DNA from: Paenibacillus_AR sp051594765
GTDB taxonomy: Bacteria; Bacillota; Bacilli; Paenibacillales; NBRC-103111
Assembly (NCBI RefSeq): GCF_051594765.1
Contig: NZ_JBPPGJ010000003.1
Location: forward strand, 186,001 to 250,000
Length of the DNA: 64,000 nucleotides
Direction: 5' to 3'
In this document: in pieces, positions 32,157 to 41,266 of the stretch
How positions within the stretch are numbered: the stretch's first letter is position 1
Layout: each line of letters begins with the position of its first letter
The notes under the pieces: generated by a model
Database searches by the model: none
What the model was told of the DNA's origin: nothing
The model's input: the letters and a program-made list of their open reading frames with translations, nothing else
Made by a program: the position numbers and the translations under genes

Positions 32157-32516
32157 TTATCGGTCGAACAGCACCTTGTCCACGTTGTACTTGGACTTCA
32201 GCTCGTTGATGATGTACGTCTCGTAGATCTCCCGGTGCACGGGATTCTCCACGACGCAGACATCAATCCGGGTGACCTCGTCCCGGTTCATCTTGATGGC
32301 GGACACGGAGTCCTCGAAGTGCTTCTTGATCCGGGGACGCAGCTTGCGCGCCTTGCCGACGAACAGCAGCTCGTTCTTCTCATTGTAGAACATGAAGATT
32401 CCGCCCCGGTCCCTCGGGATCAGGTGGAAATCGGTAAACCCGTATATGTGGCTCATCTGCGGCGCTTCCTGCTTGGTGATGCTCACATCCGGGGTTGGGA
32501 TGGTAATCAGGATCAT
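32157..32516 (-). CDS. Stand-alone GIY-YIG nuclease domain protein
   Basis: A 119-residue protein that is nearly all GIY-YIG domain: GGIFMFYNEKNELLFVGKAR supplies the GIY-like and YIG-like (FVG) elements and Arg of RPRIKKHF the catalytic arginine; ENPVHREIYETYIINELKSKYN carries the expected glutamate and asparagine. It is closest to the UvrC N-terminal nuclease by pattern. It lacks a UVR motif or DNA-binding domain, so it needs a partner or acts on unusual substrates. GAGGAGTGA precedes the ATG. This is the second UvrC-type nuclease in the window. Confidence 0.8.
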   Translation of the reverse strand: MILITIPTPDVSITKQEAPQMSHIYGFTDFHLIPRDRGGIFMFYNEKNELLFVGKARKLRPRIKKHFEDSVSAIKMNRDEVTRIDVCVVENPVHREIYETYIINELKSKYNVDKVLFDR

Positions 32517-32602
32517 GGACGTTCACTCCTCGATTGTCTTGCTGGCCGGCCTGATGCCGACTCTTCATGATACGACATTCCGGCGGGTTAATCCAGCCCC
32601 GG

Positions 32603-33058
32603 CTACAGCCAGCTTACCGGCCCCGTCCCTTGGGAGTTCCATATCCCGTAAGCCTCGTTCCAGGCACGGTCCAGGAACATGGGCACCCGCTCCCGGAAGC
32701 CCTCGGCGAACGGCAGGCTCCAGAGCTCGTCCTGGTCCACCCAGAAGACTCTGCCTTCCGCCGTCTCTCCGATCAGCTCGCCGCTATAGACCTCCGTCCG
32801 GTAATTGAATACCATATAGCGTTCTCCGGTCTCGTCGTTGTACCAATGGATGATGCCGCAGGGCTCCAGGTTCGAGACCGTGAGCCCCGTCTCCTCCCGG
32901 ATCTCCCGGATGACGGACCCGGTGATGCTCTCTCCGTCCTCCACGTGTCCCCCCGGGAAGGCCACTCCCTTCCAGGACTTGACCCGCTCCTGCACGAGGA
33001 CCCGCCGGCGGGCTCTATCATAGACCATGCACATGTTCGTCAGTTCTACCTTGGACAC
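32603..33058 (-). CDS. Nudix hydrolase (MutT-like)
   Basis: A 151-residue protein with an exact Nudix box, GGHVEDGESITGSVIREIREETGL (GX5EX7REUXEEXGU), and the strand LTNMCMVYDRARRRVLVQER before it. Such short, single-domain proteins act as 8-oxo-dGTPases or related pyrophosphatases; WKGVAFPGGHVE is common to the 8-oxo-dGTP type. GTG start, with AGGAGG 7 bases upstream; the longer frame would run into the preceding terminator. Confidence 0.87.
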   Translation of the reverse strand: MSKVELTNMCMVYDRARRRVLVQERVKSWKGVAFPGGHVEDGESITGSVIREIREETGLTVSNLEPCGIIHWYNDETGERYMVFNYRTEVYSGELIGETAEGRVFWVDQDELWSLPFAEGFRERVPMFLDRAWNEAYGIWNSQGTGPVSWL

Positions 33059-33099
33059 ACGTCCCCCTCCTTCCTCTATTCCTTGATCGGCAGCAGGAA

Positions 33100-33132
33100 G
33101 GGCCCGCCCGGTCATTCAACCCGGGCGGGCCC
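33100..33132. terminator. GC-rich hairpin after tusA
   Basis: A perfect 12-bp stem (33100-33111 with 33121-33132), no clear T tract. Lies after the tusA-like stop on the minus strand. Confidence 0.55.
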
Positions 33133-33140
33133 TCGCATCG

Positions 33141-33398
33141 TTACGGCTTCAGGATATAGAACCGGATGACCGGCCCGTCGGTAACCGGCTCGCCCAGCAT
33201 CACGTACCCGGCGCGGCGCGCTTCCTCCGGTACGGCGAAGAAGGATTGCGGGCAGTCCGCAATCACCTCCAGGATCTCACCGGACTTCAGCTGCTCCATG
33301 GATTCCAGACTGTAGACCACCGGATAGGGACAAGGCTCCCCCTCCAGATCCAGCGTCATGGTCGGACGAATGTCCGACAAGGGATTCTTCTTCGCCAT
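33141..33398 (-). CDS. TusA-family sulfur carrier protein (YeeD/YedF-like)
   Basis: An 85-residue protein with the TusA fold signature LDLEGEPCPYPVVYSLESME, in which the CPxP cysteine carries persulfide (or selenium). It follows the YedE-type transporter by one base, so the two are co-translated. Family knowledge: YeeD passes thiosulfate-derived sulfur from the YeeE/TsuA transporter; YedF is the counterpart in the selenium-linked group. Confidence 0.9.
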   Translation of the reverse strand: MAKKNPLSDIRPTMTLDLEGEPCPYPVVYSLESMEQLKSGEILEVIADCPQSFFAVPEEARRAGYVMLGEPVTDGPVIRFYILKP

Positions 33399-33399
33399 C

Positions 33400-34653
33400 T
33401 TACGCCATCTCCTTCGCTACGGATGCTTGCATCAGAACCGCCTGGCCCTTGCTCTGGGCCTTGTAACGGACCCGCTTCTCCCAATAGGAAGCGAAGAGAT
33501 AGAGCGCGAGCAGGAAGCCGACCGTGCCGAGAATGGCTCCCGACCAGCCCCACTTGGAGATCAGGTTGACCTTCTCGTAGCCGTCCACCAGACCGTCGAA
33601 CAGCTTCCAATGGTCCCAGCCCCAGGCGAGGATACCGGCGCCGAGAATGTTCCCGGCTCCTACGACGACGAATTGGACCTGGCCTTCCATAGCCCGGTAC
33701 ATCCAGCCGGTCTCACAGCCACCGGCCACTACGATGCCGATGCCGAAGAGCAGACCGCCGATCAGAGCGCCCGGACTGGCCCACATGATCTTCTGCGGAA
33801 CGCCCAGATTGATGATGACCGCCGTGCACAGCGTGGCCGCGATCATGCCGACGGACAGGGCCTTCATCATCGTAGCCCGTCCGGTGATCCACAGGTCCCG
33901 GAAGGCCGAGGTGAAGCAGATCTGACCCCTTTGGATCAAGAGGCCGAAGGTGAGGCCGAACAATCCGGCCAGTGCCAGCTTCGGCTTGCCCGCTCCGATC
34001 TCCAGGGCGACGAAAGCTACGCCCAGCACCAGCACGGCCAGTCCGATCCACGGCTGGACCTTCGAGCGGGTCGAGACCATGGACCGGGCTCCGGGAGCCG
34101 CCTTGGTCAGCTTCGGCTTGCCCAAGAGGAGCGGATGCAGCACCAGCTTGACGCCGATGAAGGTGCCGCCGGCCATGCCGATGGTGAACAGCCAAGCGTG
34201 GAACGAAAATTGCGGAATGCCGGTGAAGAAGGAGGCCAGGTTGCAGCCCATGGCCAGCCGCGCGCCGAAGCCCGCGATCATGCCGCCAACGAACCCTTGC
34301 ACCAGACGGCGCTTCTGCTTCGGCATCCGGATCTTGAATTGACCCGCCAAGAGAGCGCTCATCAAGGCTCCGAGGAACATGCCCCCGACCACCCAGCCGT
34401 CAATACGGTCCAGGGTGGACCCTTCCAGCTTCATGATCTTGTCGATGTAGGTAAGCTGATGGGGATCGATTCCCAACAGCTCCATCCCGTGGCCCGCATA
34501 CCGGGTGAATTCCCCGGTCACGGCCCAGAATGTGCCTGTAATGCCGAAGTACATTGCGCTTAGGATACCCGCCGCCACAGTGACGAACATCGGGCTCCAC
34601 GACTTGCCGAACCACTTCTCCCGCAGCTCGGCGAACCAACTACCTAGTCCCAT
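33400..34653 (-). CDS. YeeE/YedE-family transporter (thiosulfate or selenium)
   Basis: A 417-residue membrane protein with two halves of similar pattern. Conserved small cysteine motifs are MGCNLASFFTG, RGQICFTSAFRDLW and AGGCETGWMYRAMEGQ, each a pore cysteine of the YeeE/TsuA fold. The long first loop after TM1 and CETGWMYR are characters of the YedE/FdhT selenium-metabolism subgroup (recalled), so import of a selenium species is an alternative to thiosulfate. An extended -10 (TGTTATAAT) lies about 45 bases upstream. The start ATG may also be seven codons earlier (34674). Confidence 0.85.
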   Translation of the reverse strand: MGLGSWFAELREKWFGKSWSPMFVTVAAGILSAMYFGITGTFWAVTGEFTRYAGHGMELLGIDPHQLTYIDKIMKLEGSTLDRIDGWVVGGMFLGALMSALLAGQFKIRMPKQKRRLVQGFVGGMIAGFGARLAMGCNLASFFTGIPQFSFHAWLFTIGMAGGTFIGVKLVLHPLLLGKPKLTKAAPGARSMVSTRSKVQPWIGLAVLVLGVAFVALEIGAGKPKLALAGLFGLTFGLLIQRGQICFTSAFRDLWITGRATMMKALSVGMIAATLCTAVIINLGVPQKIMWASPGALIGGLLFGIGIVVAGGCETGWMYRAMEGQVQFVVVGAGNILGAGILAWGWDHWKLFDGLVDGYEKVNLISKWGWSGAILGTVGFLLALYLFASYWEKRVRYKAQSKGQAVLMQASVAKEMA

Positions 34654-34719
34654 AAAGGCTTGTCGTCCTTTCATAATGGAATGACCCTATTAGGCCAAAC
34701 CCCATTATAACAAAGCCTG

Positions 34720-35730
34720 TCAAGGACGGACAGTATCGGGTTGAGATGGGTTGGCCCGCTTTCCATACAGCGCCTTGATGATGCTCTCGATCGGAATATC
34801 CTCCATCGACAGGTCGGCAATGCCGTACCGCTCCTCCATCCCCGCCAGAAAATCGATCAGCTTGATCCGCCCCAGATCCAGCTCCAGCTCGAGGCCCGCC
34901 CCCCCGGTGTTCACGCCGGTGACCGTGAAGGATGCATGGCTCCACCCGCCGTCCCAAGGACGCTCCGTCACCAGCCGGACCCGCTTCTTCGCCCCCAAAT
35001 ACTGCTTCAGCACGTCGATCCCGTCATCGAAGACGATGTCGCCGTGATTGATGACGATGATCCGCTTCGCCAGCCGCTCCACATCCTCCATATCGTGGGT
35101 CGTCAACAGGAAGGTGACCCCCTTGCGGTTCATCTCCTGGATGAAGCCCCGGATCTTCTCCTTGGCCACCACGTCCAGCCCGATGGTCGGCTCATCCAGG
35201 AAGACGATCCTCGGCCGGTGCAGCATGGCCATGATGAACTCGCACTTCATCCGCTCCCCCAGCGACAGCTGGCGGGTCGGCTTGCGGATGACGTCCTCCA
35301 CCTGGAGCAGCTCCGTCATTTCATTCAGCGTCTCGAGGAACGGCTCCTTGGGGATGCCGTAGATTTCCTTGTTCATGTAGAAGGCGTCCAGCGGCGGTAT
35401 ATCCCACATCAGCTGCGACTTCTGCCCGAAGACGGCCCCGATGTGGGCCACATACTTCCTCCGCTCCTTCCAGGGCACGTACCCGAGGATGCGGACCGAT
35501 CCCCCGCTGGGCTCCAGGACGCCGCTCAGCATCTTGAGCGTCGTGGACTTGCCGGCTCCGTTGGGCCCCAGGAAGCCGATAATCTCCCCTTCCGCCACTT
35601 GGAAGGAGACGTTTTTGACCGCCTCGACGGTCTTCTTCTTGCGGACGACCATACTCTTAAGCGCCTCCAGGAACGTGTGGCCCCGCTCGAAGGATTCGTA
35701 GGTCTTATTCAATCCCTGCACTTGGATCAT
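34720..35730 (-). CDS. ABC transporter ATP-binding protein of an ABC-2 exporter
   Basis: A 336-residue ATPase. Walker A GPNGAGKST, Walker B IVFLDEPTIGLD, signature LSLGERMKCE, H-loop TTHDMED. The first 40 residues (ERGHTFLEALKSMVVRKKKTVEAVKNV) include an insertion that is typical of ATPases paired with DUF990-type permeases. A C-terminal extension of about 90 residues follows. It is the last gene of a three-gene operon and starts 6 bases after the second permease. Confidence 0.9.
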   Translation of the reverse strand: MIQVQGLNKTYESFERGHTFLEALKSMVVRKKKTVEAVKNVSFQVAEGEIIGFLGPNGAGKSTTLKMLSGVLEPSGGSVRILGYVPWKERRKYVAHIGAVFGQKSQLMWDIPPLDAFYMNKEIYGIPKEPFLETLNEMTELLQVEDVIRKPTRQLSLGERMKCEFIMAMLHRPRIVFLDEPTIGLDVVAKEKIRGFIQEMNRKGVTFLLTTHDMEDVERLAKRIIVINHGDIVFDDGIDVLKQYLGAKKRVRLVTERPWDGGWSHASFTVTGVNTGGAGLELELDLGRIKLIDFLAGMEERYGIADLSMEDIPIESIIKALYGKRANPSQPDTVRP

Positions 35731-35736
35731 ATGTGG

Positions 35737-36516
35737 TTACCCTCCTGCGCTCTTGTAGCGCTTCATCATCCGGACCCAGAACCCGTAAGACGCCGCCGTA
35801 AAAAGCAGCACCACCGGAACCGCCGCCACCGCCCCCTCCGCGGGCCTCCCCAGCAGGACGGAAGCCGGCAGGGAGCCCATGGCCGCCACCGGAATCAGCA
35901 TGGTGATGACGTTCCGGAACGACTTGGAGAAGATGGACGACGGATAGAGCGAGAACATGGTGACGGAATCGAATATCTCATACACCCGGTAGGTCCCGAC
36001 CCAGACGATGGTAATGCCGGACATGAACAGGGCGAAGGCGAAGAACATCAGCACGGCGGACCCGAACAGGAGCCAGAAGGCGCCCCAATCGGCCCAAGCC
36101 ATGGCGGGGAGATGGGCCAAGGCCACGGCGAACAAGGAGACGCCTCCGATGAGCTTGCCCAGGTCCTCCGCGTCGAAGGCCGTCACGATCAGCATGACGA
36201 GAGGGCTCCGCGGCTTGATCAGGAGCAGATCCAGCGTCCCGTCCCGCACCCGGCCGATCGTATTCCAGACGAGCCCGAAGAAGAACGGATAAGAGATGCC
36301 CTTGGCCAACAAGAAGATGGCCTGGATGAGCAGCGCCTCGTAGAGCCCCCACCCCGGAAAAGAGGCCCCCGTGCTGTAGATGATCACCGTCACCAAGGGC
36401 ATGATCATATCGAAGAACAGCATGATCGCCATGCTGATCAGGTAATCGGCCCGGTCGGTCATCCGACCGGCGATGGAGGTCTTCATGCCTTGCAGGTATA
36501 GTCGGACGACGGACAT
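35737..36516 (-). CDS. ABC-2 permease, DUF990 type (second subunit)
   Basis: A 259-residue protein with six hydrophobic segments: LISMAIMLFFDMIMPLVTVIIY near the N-terminus, then LLIKPRSPLVMLIVTAFDAEDLG, the conserved intracellular helix pair. It matches the ABC-2 type permease family PF06182 (DUF990). ATG overlaps the stop of the first permease by one base (TGATG). The frame remains open further upstream, but that part overlaps the first permease and is not coding. Confidence 0.87.
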   Translation of the reverse strand: MSVVRLYLQGMKTSIAGRMTDRADYLISMAIMLFFDMIMPLVTVIIYSTGASFPGWGLYEALLIQAIFLLAKGISYPFFFGLVWNTIGRVRDGTLDLLLIKPRSPLVMLIVTAFDAEDLGKLIGGVSLFAVALAHLPAMAWADWGAFWLLFGSAVLMFFAFALFMSGITIVWVGTYRVYEIFDSVTMFSLYPSSIFSKSFRNVITMLIPVAAMGSLPASVLLGRPAEGAVAAVPVVLLFTAASYGFWVRMMKRYKSAGG

Positions 36517-37322
36517 CAGGTCCCCACCCCCGTAAATTTGTTGATGCCGAGTCTCCAGAGGAGCTCTGCCACGCCCCACATGGCCAGGACTGCCGAGGCC
36601 TGAACCCCCACGATGGTGGGCAGGCTCATGGCATGCCCCGCCAGCTGGTAGGACCCGAGGAACACCTGGATCGGCACGTAGCTGATGAATTGGAAGGGCA
36701 GGAAGAACACCAGCGTCTGCAGCACATCGGGAAAGAACGACAGCGGCACGAACACCCCGGCGCTGAAGTCCTTGAACAGCATGAACATCCGGCGGACCCC
36801 ATGGGCTCTCATGAGCCAGAACGCGCAGGTGCCGATGCAGAAGTTCACGAGGAAGGTCATCAGGAAGCTGAGCGTGACGGAGACCAGGAACCACAGCGGG
36901 TGCTTCGGCACCAGGTGGATGTGGAAGACGCCGTAGAAGATGAAGTAGACGGGGACCAGCTCCAGGAGGAACGCCAGCAGCCGGTTGCCGGTCTTCGCCG
37001 AGAAGGCGTAGAACCGGTACGAAACGGGCCGCAGCAGGAAGGTCACCAGTTTTCCGGAATGGACCAGGTCCTGCACGTCCCAATCGGCCGAGTCGAAGAT
37101 CAGGTAATTGATCAGGGCGGCCAAGCCGTAGTAGGACAGGATCTGCCCGAACGTCATGCCGTTGACCGTCTCTCTCGTGCTGTATACCGCGCTCCAGATG
37201 AAGAATTGGATGAGAAAATAAACCGGCCCCGTCAGGATGGACACCGCCATCTGGGACCGGAACGCCGTAGCCTGCTTGTAGGAAGCGAACGCCACCGCGC
37301 GCATCAGCCGGAAGGCTTGCAT
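36516..37322 (-). CDS. ABC-2 permease, DUF990 type (first subunit)
   Basis: A 268-residue membrane protein, first gene of the operon. LTGPVYFLIQFFIWSAVYST, DWDVQDLVHSGKLVTFLLRPVSYRFYAFS and the six hydrophobic segments match the first permease of DUF990-type systems. GGGAGAG lies 9 bases before the ATG. Systems of this kind are heterodimeric exporters; substrates are mostly unknown. Confidence 0.87.
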   Translation of the reverse strand: MQAFRLMRAVAFASYKQATAFRSQMAVSILTGPVYFLIQFFIWSAVYSTRETVNGMTFGQILSYYGLAALINYLIFDSADWDVQDLVHSGKLVTFLLRPVSYRFYAFSAKTGNRLLAFLLELVPVYFIFYGVFHIHLVPKHPLWFLVSVTLSFLMTFLVNFCIGTCAFWLMRAHGVRRMFMLFKDFSAGVFVPLSFFPDVLQTLVFFLPFQFISYVPIQVFLGSYQLAGHAMSLPTIVGVQASAVLAMWGVAELLWRLGINKFTGVGT

Positions 37323-37411
37323 GGGAATCACTCTCCCTTGTTGGATCAAGGCTGCCTTCCTCTGGGCTAAGAGGAGCGCCGCCTACATAACGCTGCGGCA
37401 CCATGCCGATA

Positions 37412-37436
37412 AAGCCGTAACCTCGCGTCACGGCTT
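37412..37436 (-). terminator. Possible terminator after the glycosyltransferase-like gene
   Basis: AAGCCGT and ACGGCTT form a 7-bp stem; on the minus strand followed by TTTATC. Weak. Confidence 0.4.
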
Positions 37437-37485
37437 ATCATAGTCCTTCCCCGCAAGGGCGGGCAATGTAATGTATGAGTATAGT

Positions 37486-39000
37486 CTAACTCTCCTGCCG
37501 GAGCTCCGTCCGCCGAAGCAGACGTTCCCGCAGAGCCTCCGCCAGCTCGGCCAAGGCTCCCGCCGCCAGAGGCACCATCAGCAGGAACGCGGGATAAATA
37601 TACCGCGACTTGGTCTCCCAGGCCAGGTGGAAGACCATCGTTCCGCCGATGGCCAGCAGGAGCAGCACCGTCTCGGGCGAGAGACGGCTTCCCTTGGGAA
37701 CCGTGCTGAAGAACGCCCCGGTCAGCACCAGCAAGACGATCCCTTTGCAGAACCACTGCACCGCGGTCCCCAGCGGGCCGCCGTACAGGCTGTTCCAGAA
37801 GGCGCCGCTCTTGTAATACGCCGAGACCTCCTTGCTCTGGTTATGGGGCATGGTGAAGTAGAGCGCCTCCTGGGTCGGCTCCGTCCAGGTGGTCAGGAAT
37901 TTGCGCCCGAAGAATCGGGCTGTATATACCGGATGATCGGCCATATAGGAGAGCCGCTCCCCCAGCAAGCGGTCTCCCAGCTCCGCCGCCCGGGCCGCAT
38001 CCCGGCCGGAGGCCGTGTAGTTCCGCACCGTGGAGGCATTGTACCAGCCCTCCGCCCTCGGCCCCTCCTCCAAGCCCATGTTCACGAACAGCACGGCGGG
38101 CATGCCGTTGGCCGGGTCGAAGCCCGTCTTGGCAGCGGCATACGCTTGGAGTCCGTAGCCCCCGCCTAGGGAAGCCAGCAGAAGCAGCACCGATGCCCAT
38201 CTCCGGGGCGGCAGCTTAAGCAGCAGATAGAGTGCCATGGCAGCCAGAAGGATGATCATATTGGTCCGGAACAGCATGGCGATGCCGATCAGAATGGCTG
38301 CCGCCAGGAGACAGGTCCAGCGGCCTCCACGCCCGTATCGGACGATGAAGAAGAGCGCCCAGACGGAAAAGCATAGTCCAATGATGTCCCCATAGACGTA
38401 AATGGTCAGGAGCGCCGTGGGGACGAACAGCATGGAGACCAGCACCGCAAGACGGCCCGCCCGCTCGGAATGAAGCTCCCGCGCCAGCGTGTACAGGCCC
38501 GCATTCAGCCCGAGTGTGCAGAGGCCGATGAAGCCCTGCAGCACCTGATAGCCGCCGCCGAAGGTCTTTAGCAGGAGAGCGAACATCAGCGTCAGGGGAA
38601 TCTGGTGATGGTATTGATCCAGGTAGCCACCCTTCAGGAAGTCCGCATAGCGGCCCGCATTGAAGTTCAGGGCAGCTTGATAGACACTTCCCTGATCCGC
38701 GAAGGGAACCACCCGGGAGAGGCGAATCCACCCCAGAATCGCTGTGCCGTACAGAAGCTGCGTAACGAGCAGGAAGAGGACCGGGGGAAGCTTACGGACG
38801 GCTTGGAAGAGAACGAGCAGCAGCACCACGGCGAGAATGGCGCCGGTGCCGGCGAACAGGAGGTTGTTCCCCCGGATCAGGAGCCGTTCGTTCCCGGTAA
38901 TGACGCTGTTGAAGACGATATTGGCCAGCAGAATCAACCCCAGGGCAACCCATCCCATGGATTGGATCCCCCGGACCAGCGTATGGCGGACGGTTCTCAT
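37486..39000 (-). CDS. Multi-pass membrane glycosyltransferase-like protein
   Basis: A 504-residue membrane protein with ten or more hydrophobic segments and a hydrophilic C-terminal outside region (about 320-400, with ASTVRNYTASGRDAARAAELG). The first outside loop contains RVVPFADQGSVYQAALNF, with an acidic residue in the place where GT-C glycosyltransferases (family 39/83-like) have the catalytic Asp/Glu, and YLDQYHHQIPLTLMFALLL follows. It probably transfers sugar from a lipid-linked donor to the outside of the membrane. A recognisable family name cannot be assigned with certainty. GGAGG lies 8 bases before the ATG. Confidence 0.75.
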   Translation of the reverse strand: MRTVRHTLVRGIQSMGWVALGLILLANIVFNSVITGNERLLIRGNNLLFAGTGAILAVVLLLVLFQAVRKLPPVLFLLVTQLLYGTAILGWIRLSRVVPFADQGSVYQAALNFNAGRYADFLKGGYLDQYHHQIPLTLMFALLLKTFGGGYQVLQGFIGLCTLGLNAGLYTLARELHSERAGRLAVLVSMLFVPTALLTIYVYGDIIGLCFSVWALFFIVRYGRGGRWTCLLAAAILIGIAMLFRTNMIILLAAMALYLLLKLPPRRWASVLLLLASLGGGYGLQAYAAAKTGFDPANGMPAVLFVNMGLEEGPRAEGWYNASTVRNYTASGRDAARAAELGDRLLGERLSYMADHPVYTARFFGRKFLTTWTEPTQEALYFTMPHNQSKEVSAYYKSGAFWNSLYGGPLGTAVQWFCKGIVLLVLTGAFFSTVPKGSRLSPETVLLLLAIGGTMVFHLAWETKSRYIYPAFLLMVPLAAGALAELAEALRERLLRRTELRQES

Positions 39001-39086
39001 CTTCGGCCTCCTTCCGATTCTCGATGAGCCCATTATAGCCGCCCTGCCTGAAACTGCGCTTAAAGTCTCCGCCCGCCGGACTCCGA

Positions 39087-39121
39087 CAAAAAACAGGCCC
39101 CGCCGTAATGGCGGGAGCCTG
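39087..39121 (-). terminator. Terminator of the TetR/MATE operon
   Basis: On the minus strand an 11-bp stem with one bulge (39121-39110 with 39104-39094) is followed by TTTTTT. Confidence 0.82.
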
Positions 39122-39144
39122 CGCGCAGGGATGAATGCCGGTCC

Positions 39145-40536
39145 TTACTCCGCCGCCATCCGATGGGGCTTCGCCCCGCTCCGGCCCCGGTCCGGAAGCC
39201 ACCGGCCCGAGGCATAGTACAGCAGGCTGCTGGCCGTCGTCACGGCGAAGCTGATGACGATAGCCGCCCAGATGCCCCGGAGCCCCAGGCTCGTGTGCGA
39301 GAGCAGCGCCGCCAGCGGAATGCGGATGACGCACAGGGAGATGAACGAGATGATCAAGGTGGAGACGGTCTTCCCCGCTCCGTTAATGATTCCGTTGGAG
39401 ACGTAGAAGAAGATGAAGAACAGATACCCCGCTCCGACGATGCGCAGGTAATCGACGCCTGACGAGATGACGTCCTGCTCGCGGACGAAGATGCGCATGA
39501 CCGCCTCGGGGAAGGATACGCAGACGGCGGATACGACCACGATCACCGGAATATTGATGACGATCCCCCACTTCAGCACGTCCTTGATCCGTTCGCCCTT
39601 CCCGGCCCCCAGGTTCTGGGCCGTCAGCGTGGAAGCCGCCATCATCATGGCGATGGCGGGCATGGCGACGATGGAGTCCAGCCGGCTGGCCACCCCGAAG
39701 GCGGCGATGGCCGCCGCACCGTAGCCGTTCACGAATACCGTGATGAAGGCGTAGCCCATGGACAGCAGCATCTGCTGGACGAAGGACGGGAGGCCGAGCT
39801 TCAAGATCTCGGCGACCGCCTTGCCGTCGAATTCCAGGCGGGTGGGATGGATGGGCTCACCCTTGTATTTTCGCTTCACGTAGAGGATGCCCATGACGGT
39901 CGTAAGGACGGTAGCTATGAGCGAGGCCAGCGCGGCGCCGTTCAATCCCAGCTCGGGCAAGCCTGCCAGGCCCATGATCAGGACCGGATCCAGCACGGCG
40001 TTGACCACGGTCGAGAGGATGACGAAGAGGAGCGGCACCACGGTATCGCCTACGCCCCGGAGTACGGAAGAGACCAGGTAAGAGAGATAGAGACCGGCGA
40101 AGCCGACGAAGGAGATCCTCAAGTAGCCGGCGGCCAGGGACTGAATTTCCTCCGGCGTCCCCATCAGCCGAATCAGGGAATCCGACAGCAGATAGCCTCC
40201 GGCCGTCACGGTCAGGATCAGGATCAGCGCGATGGACCAGGAATGGTTGACCACTCTCTGGATGACGGCGTGATCCTTGGCCCCGTAGGCCTTGGCCACC
40301 AGGATCGAGCTGGCCAGCGTCGCACCGGAGCACAGGGCCACCGTGCCGAGGAAGATAGGGAAGCTGACGGCTACGGCGCCTACCGCATCCTTGCCCAGCA
40401 GCTTGCCGACCCATATGGCGTTGATGATGCTGTACCCGGTGGCCAGCAGATTGCCGATCAGAATGGGCAGCGCGAATCGCACCAGGTGCCGGGGAATGCT
40501 GCCGGTGGTGAAGTCTTTGCCGAAGGATGGTTTCAT
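39145..40536 (-). CDS. MATE-family efflux transporter
   Basis: A 463-residue protein with twelve membrane segments in two homologous halves, each with a MATE start pattern: PRHLVRFALPILIGNLLATGYSIIN in the first half and ILKLGLPSFVQQMLLSMGYAF in the second. Exchanges Na+ or H+ for drugs or metabolites. Its ATG overlaps the stop of the TetR gene by 4 bases (ATGA), so it is the target and partner of that repressor. Confidence 0.92.
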   Translation of the reverse strand: MKPSFGKDFTTGSIPRHLVRFALPILIGNLLATGYSIINAIWVGKLLGKDAVGAVAVSFPIFLGTVALCSGATLASSILVAKAYGAKDHAVIQRVVNHSWSIALILILTVTAGGYLLSDSLIRLMGTPEEIQSLAAGYLRISFVGFAGLYLSYLVSSVLRGVGDTVVPLLFVILSTVVNAVLDPVLIMGLAGLPELGLNGAALASLIATVLTTVMGILYVKRKYKGEPIHPTRLEFDGKAVAEILKLGLPSFVQQMLLSMGYAFITVFVNGYGAAAIAAFGVASRLDSIVAMPAIAMMMAASTLTAQNLGAGKGERIKDVLKWGIVINIPVIVVVSAVCVSFPEAVMRIFVREQDVISSGVDYLRIVGAGYLFFIFFYVSNGIINGAGKTVSTLIISFISLCVIRIPLAALLSHTSLGLRGIWAAIVISFAVTTASSLLYYASGRWLPDRGRSGAKPHRMAAE

Positions 40537-41219
40537 GGGGCCCCCGCTTCCCGTCCATTCAATTCATCCAATACTTCCAGCGCATATCGCTCGACCTCCG
40601 CATTCTCAAAAGGAACTCTGAGTGCCTGCAGATGGTAGATGGAGAAGGCATAGGCCGAATCCGTCAGCGGCTTGCTTCCGTCCGATTCCAGCCAGTCGAT
40701 GGCCAGGTAGTGGAACGAGCTCTCGAAGGCCAGCGCCGCTACCCGCTCGTCGGGAATATGGACCGGATTGTGGAGCTTGAAGCGCCGGAACCACTCCTCC
40801 ATGGTCCTGCACGAGGCCTTGAAGCTCTCCATGCGCTTCTTCTCGAACGCCGGATTCAGCCCCACCGCTTCGATGAGCATTATCTTGGCCAGCTCCCTGT
40901 GCTTCTGGTGCATCCACAGGCTTGCCGTAATGACCCGGGTCATGTTCTTGGTCAGGCTGAAATGCTTCACGTCCAGCACCTGCTCGGACATGTCGTTGAA
41001 GGCCTGGACGATGGAGAGGAACAGCTCCTCGAACAGCTCCTCCTTGCTCTTGAAGTAGAAGTAGAAGCTGCCGACGGACACGCCGGCCTCCTCCACGATA
41101 TCCTTCACAGCCGTATGGTGGTACCCCCGCTTGGCAAACACCTTCGCCGAGGTATCGAGAATATGCTGGCGCTTGGCATCCTTGCGGTCCTGCGTTTCCT
41201 TGGAGGTTCTGTAAACCAT
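40533..41219 (-). CDS. TetR-family transcriptional repressor of the MATE pump
   Basis: A 228-residue TetR protein: KRQHILDTSAKVFAKRGYHHTAVKDIVEEAGVSVGSFYFYFKSKEELF is the N-terminal HTH domain (about 20-65), followed by an all-helical ligand domain. AAAGGGG precedes the ATG. A consensus-quality promoter and a 22-bp dyad precede it, so the operon is likely repressed by this protein and opened by a pump substrate. Confidence 0.92.
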   Translation of the reverse strand: MVYRTSKETQDRKDAKRQHILDTSAKVFAKRGYHHTAVKDIVEEAGVSVGSFYFYFKSKEELFEELFLSIVQAFNDMSEQVLDVKHFSLTKNMTRVITASLWMHQKHRELAKIMLIEAVGLNPAFEKKRMESFKASCRTMEEWFRRFKLHNPVHIPDERVAALAFESSFHYLAIDWLESDGSKPLTDSAYAFSIYHLQALRVPFENAEVERYALEVLDELNGREAGAP

Positions 41220-41239
41220 GGTCCGGACCCCTTTCAAGT

Positions 41240-41261
41240 ATAGAATGACGATTCGTTCTAT
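41240..41261. promoter_or_regulatory. TetR operator of the MATE operon
   Basis: Inverted repeat with arms ATAGAATGA and TTCGTTCTAT (one mismatch, short central spacer), located between the transcription start and the ribosome binding site. Confidence 0.7.
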
Positions 41262-41266
41262 GTTTC

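Noticed and set aside
34695..34725. TTGACA close to TATAAT upstream of the yedE-like gene.
   Set aside because: The two hexamers are only 8 bases apart, so they cannot form one promoter; the TATAAT may still work as an extended -10.
35737..37431. Open frame of 564 codons that could be one long permease.
   Set aside because: The upstream half overlaps the first permease in another frame and reads as Arg/Gly/Pro-rich non-protein; the true start is at 36516 with a TGATG overlap.
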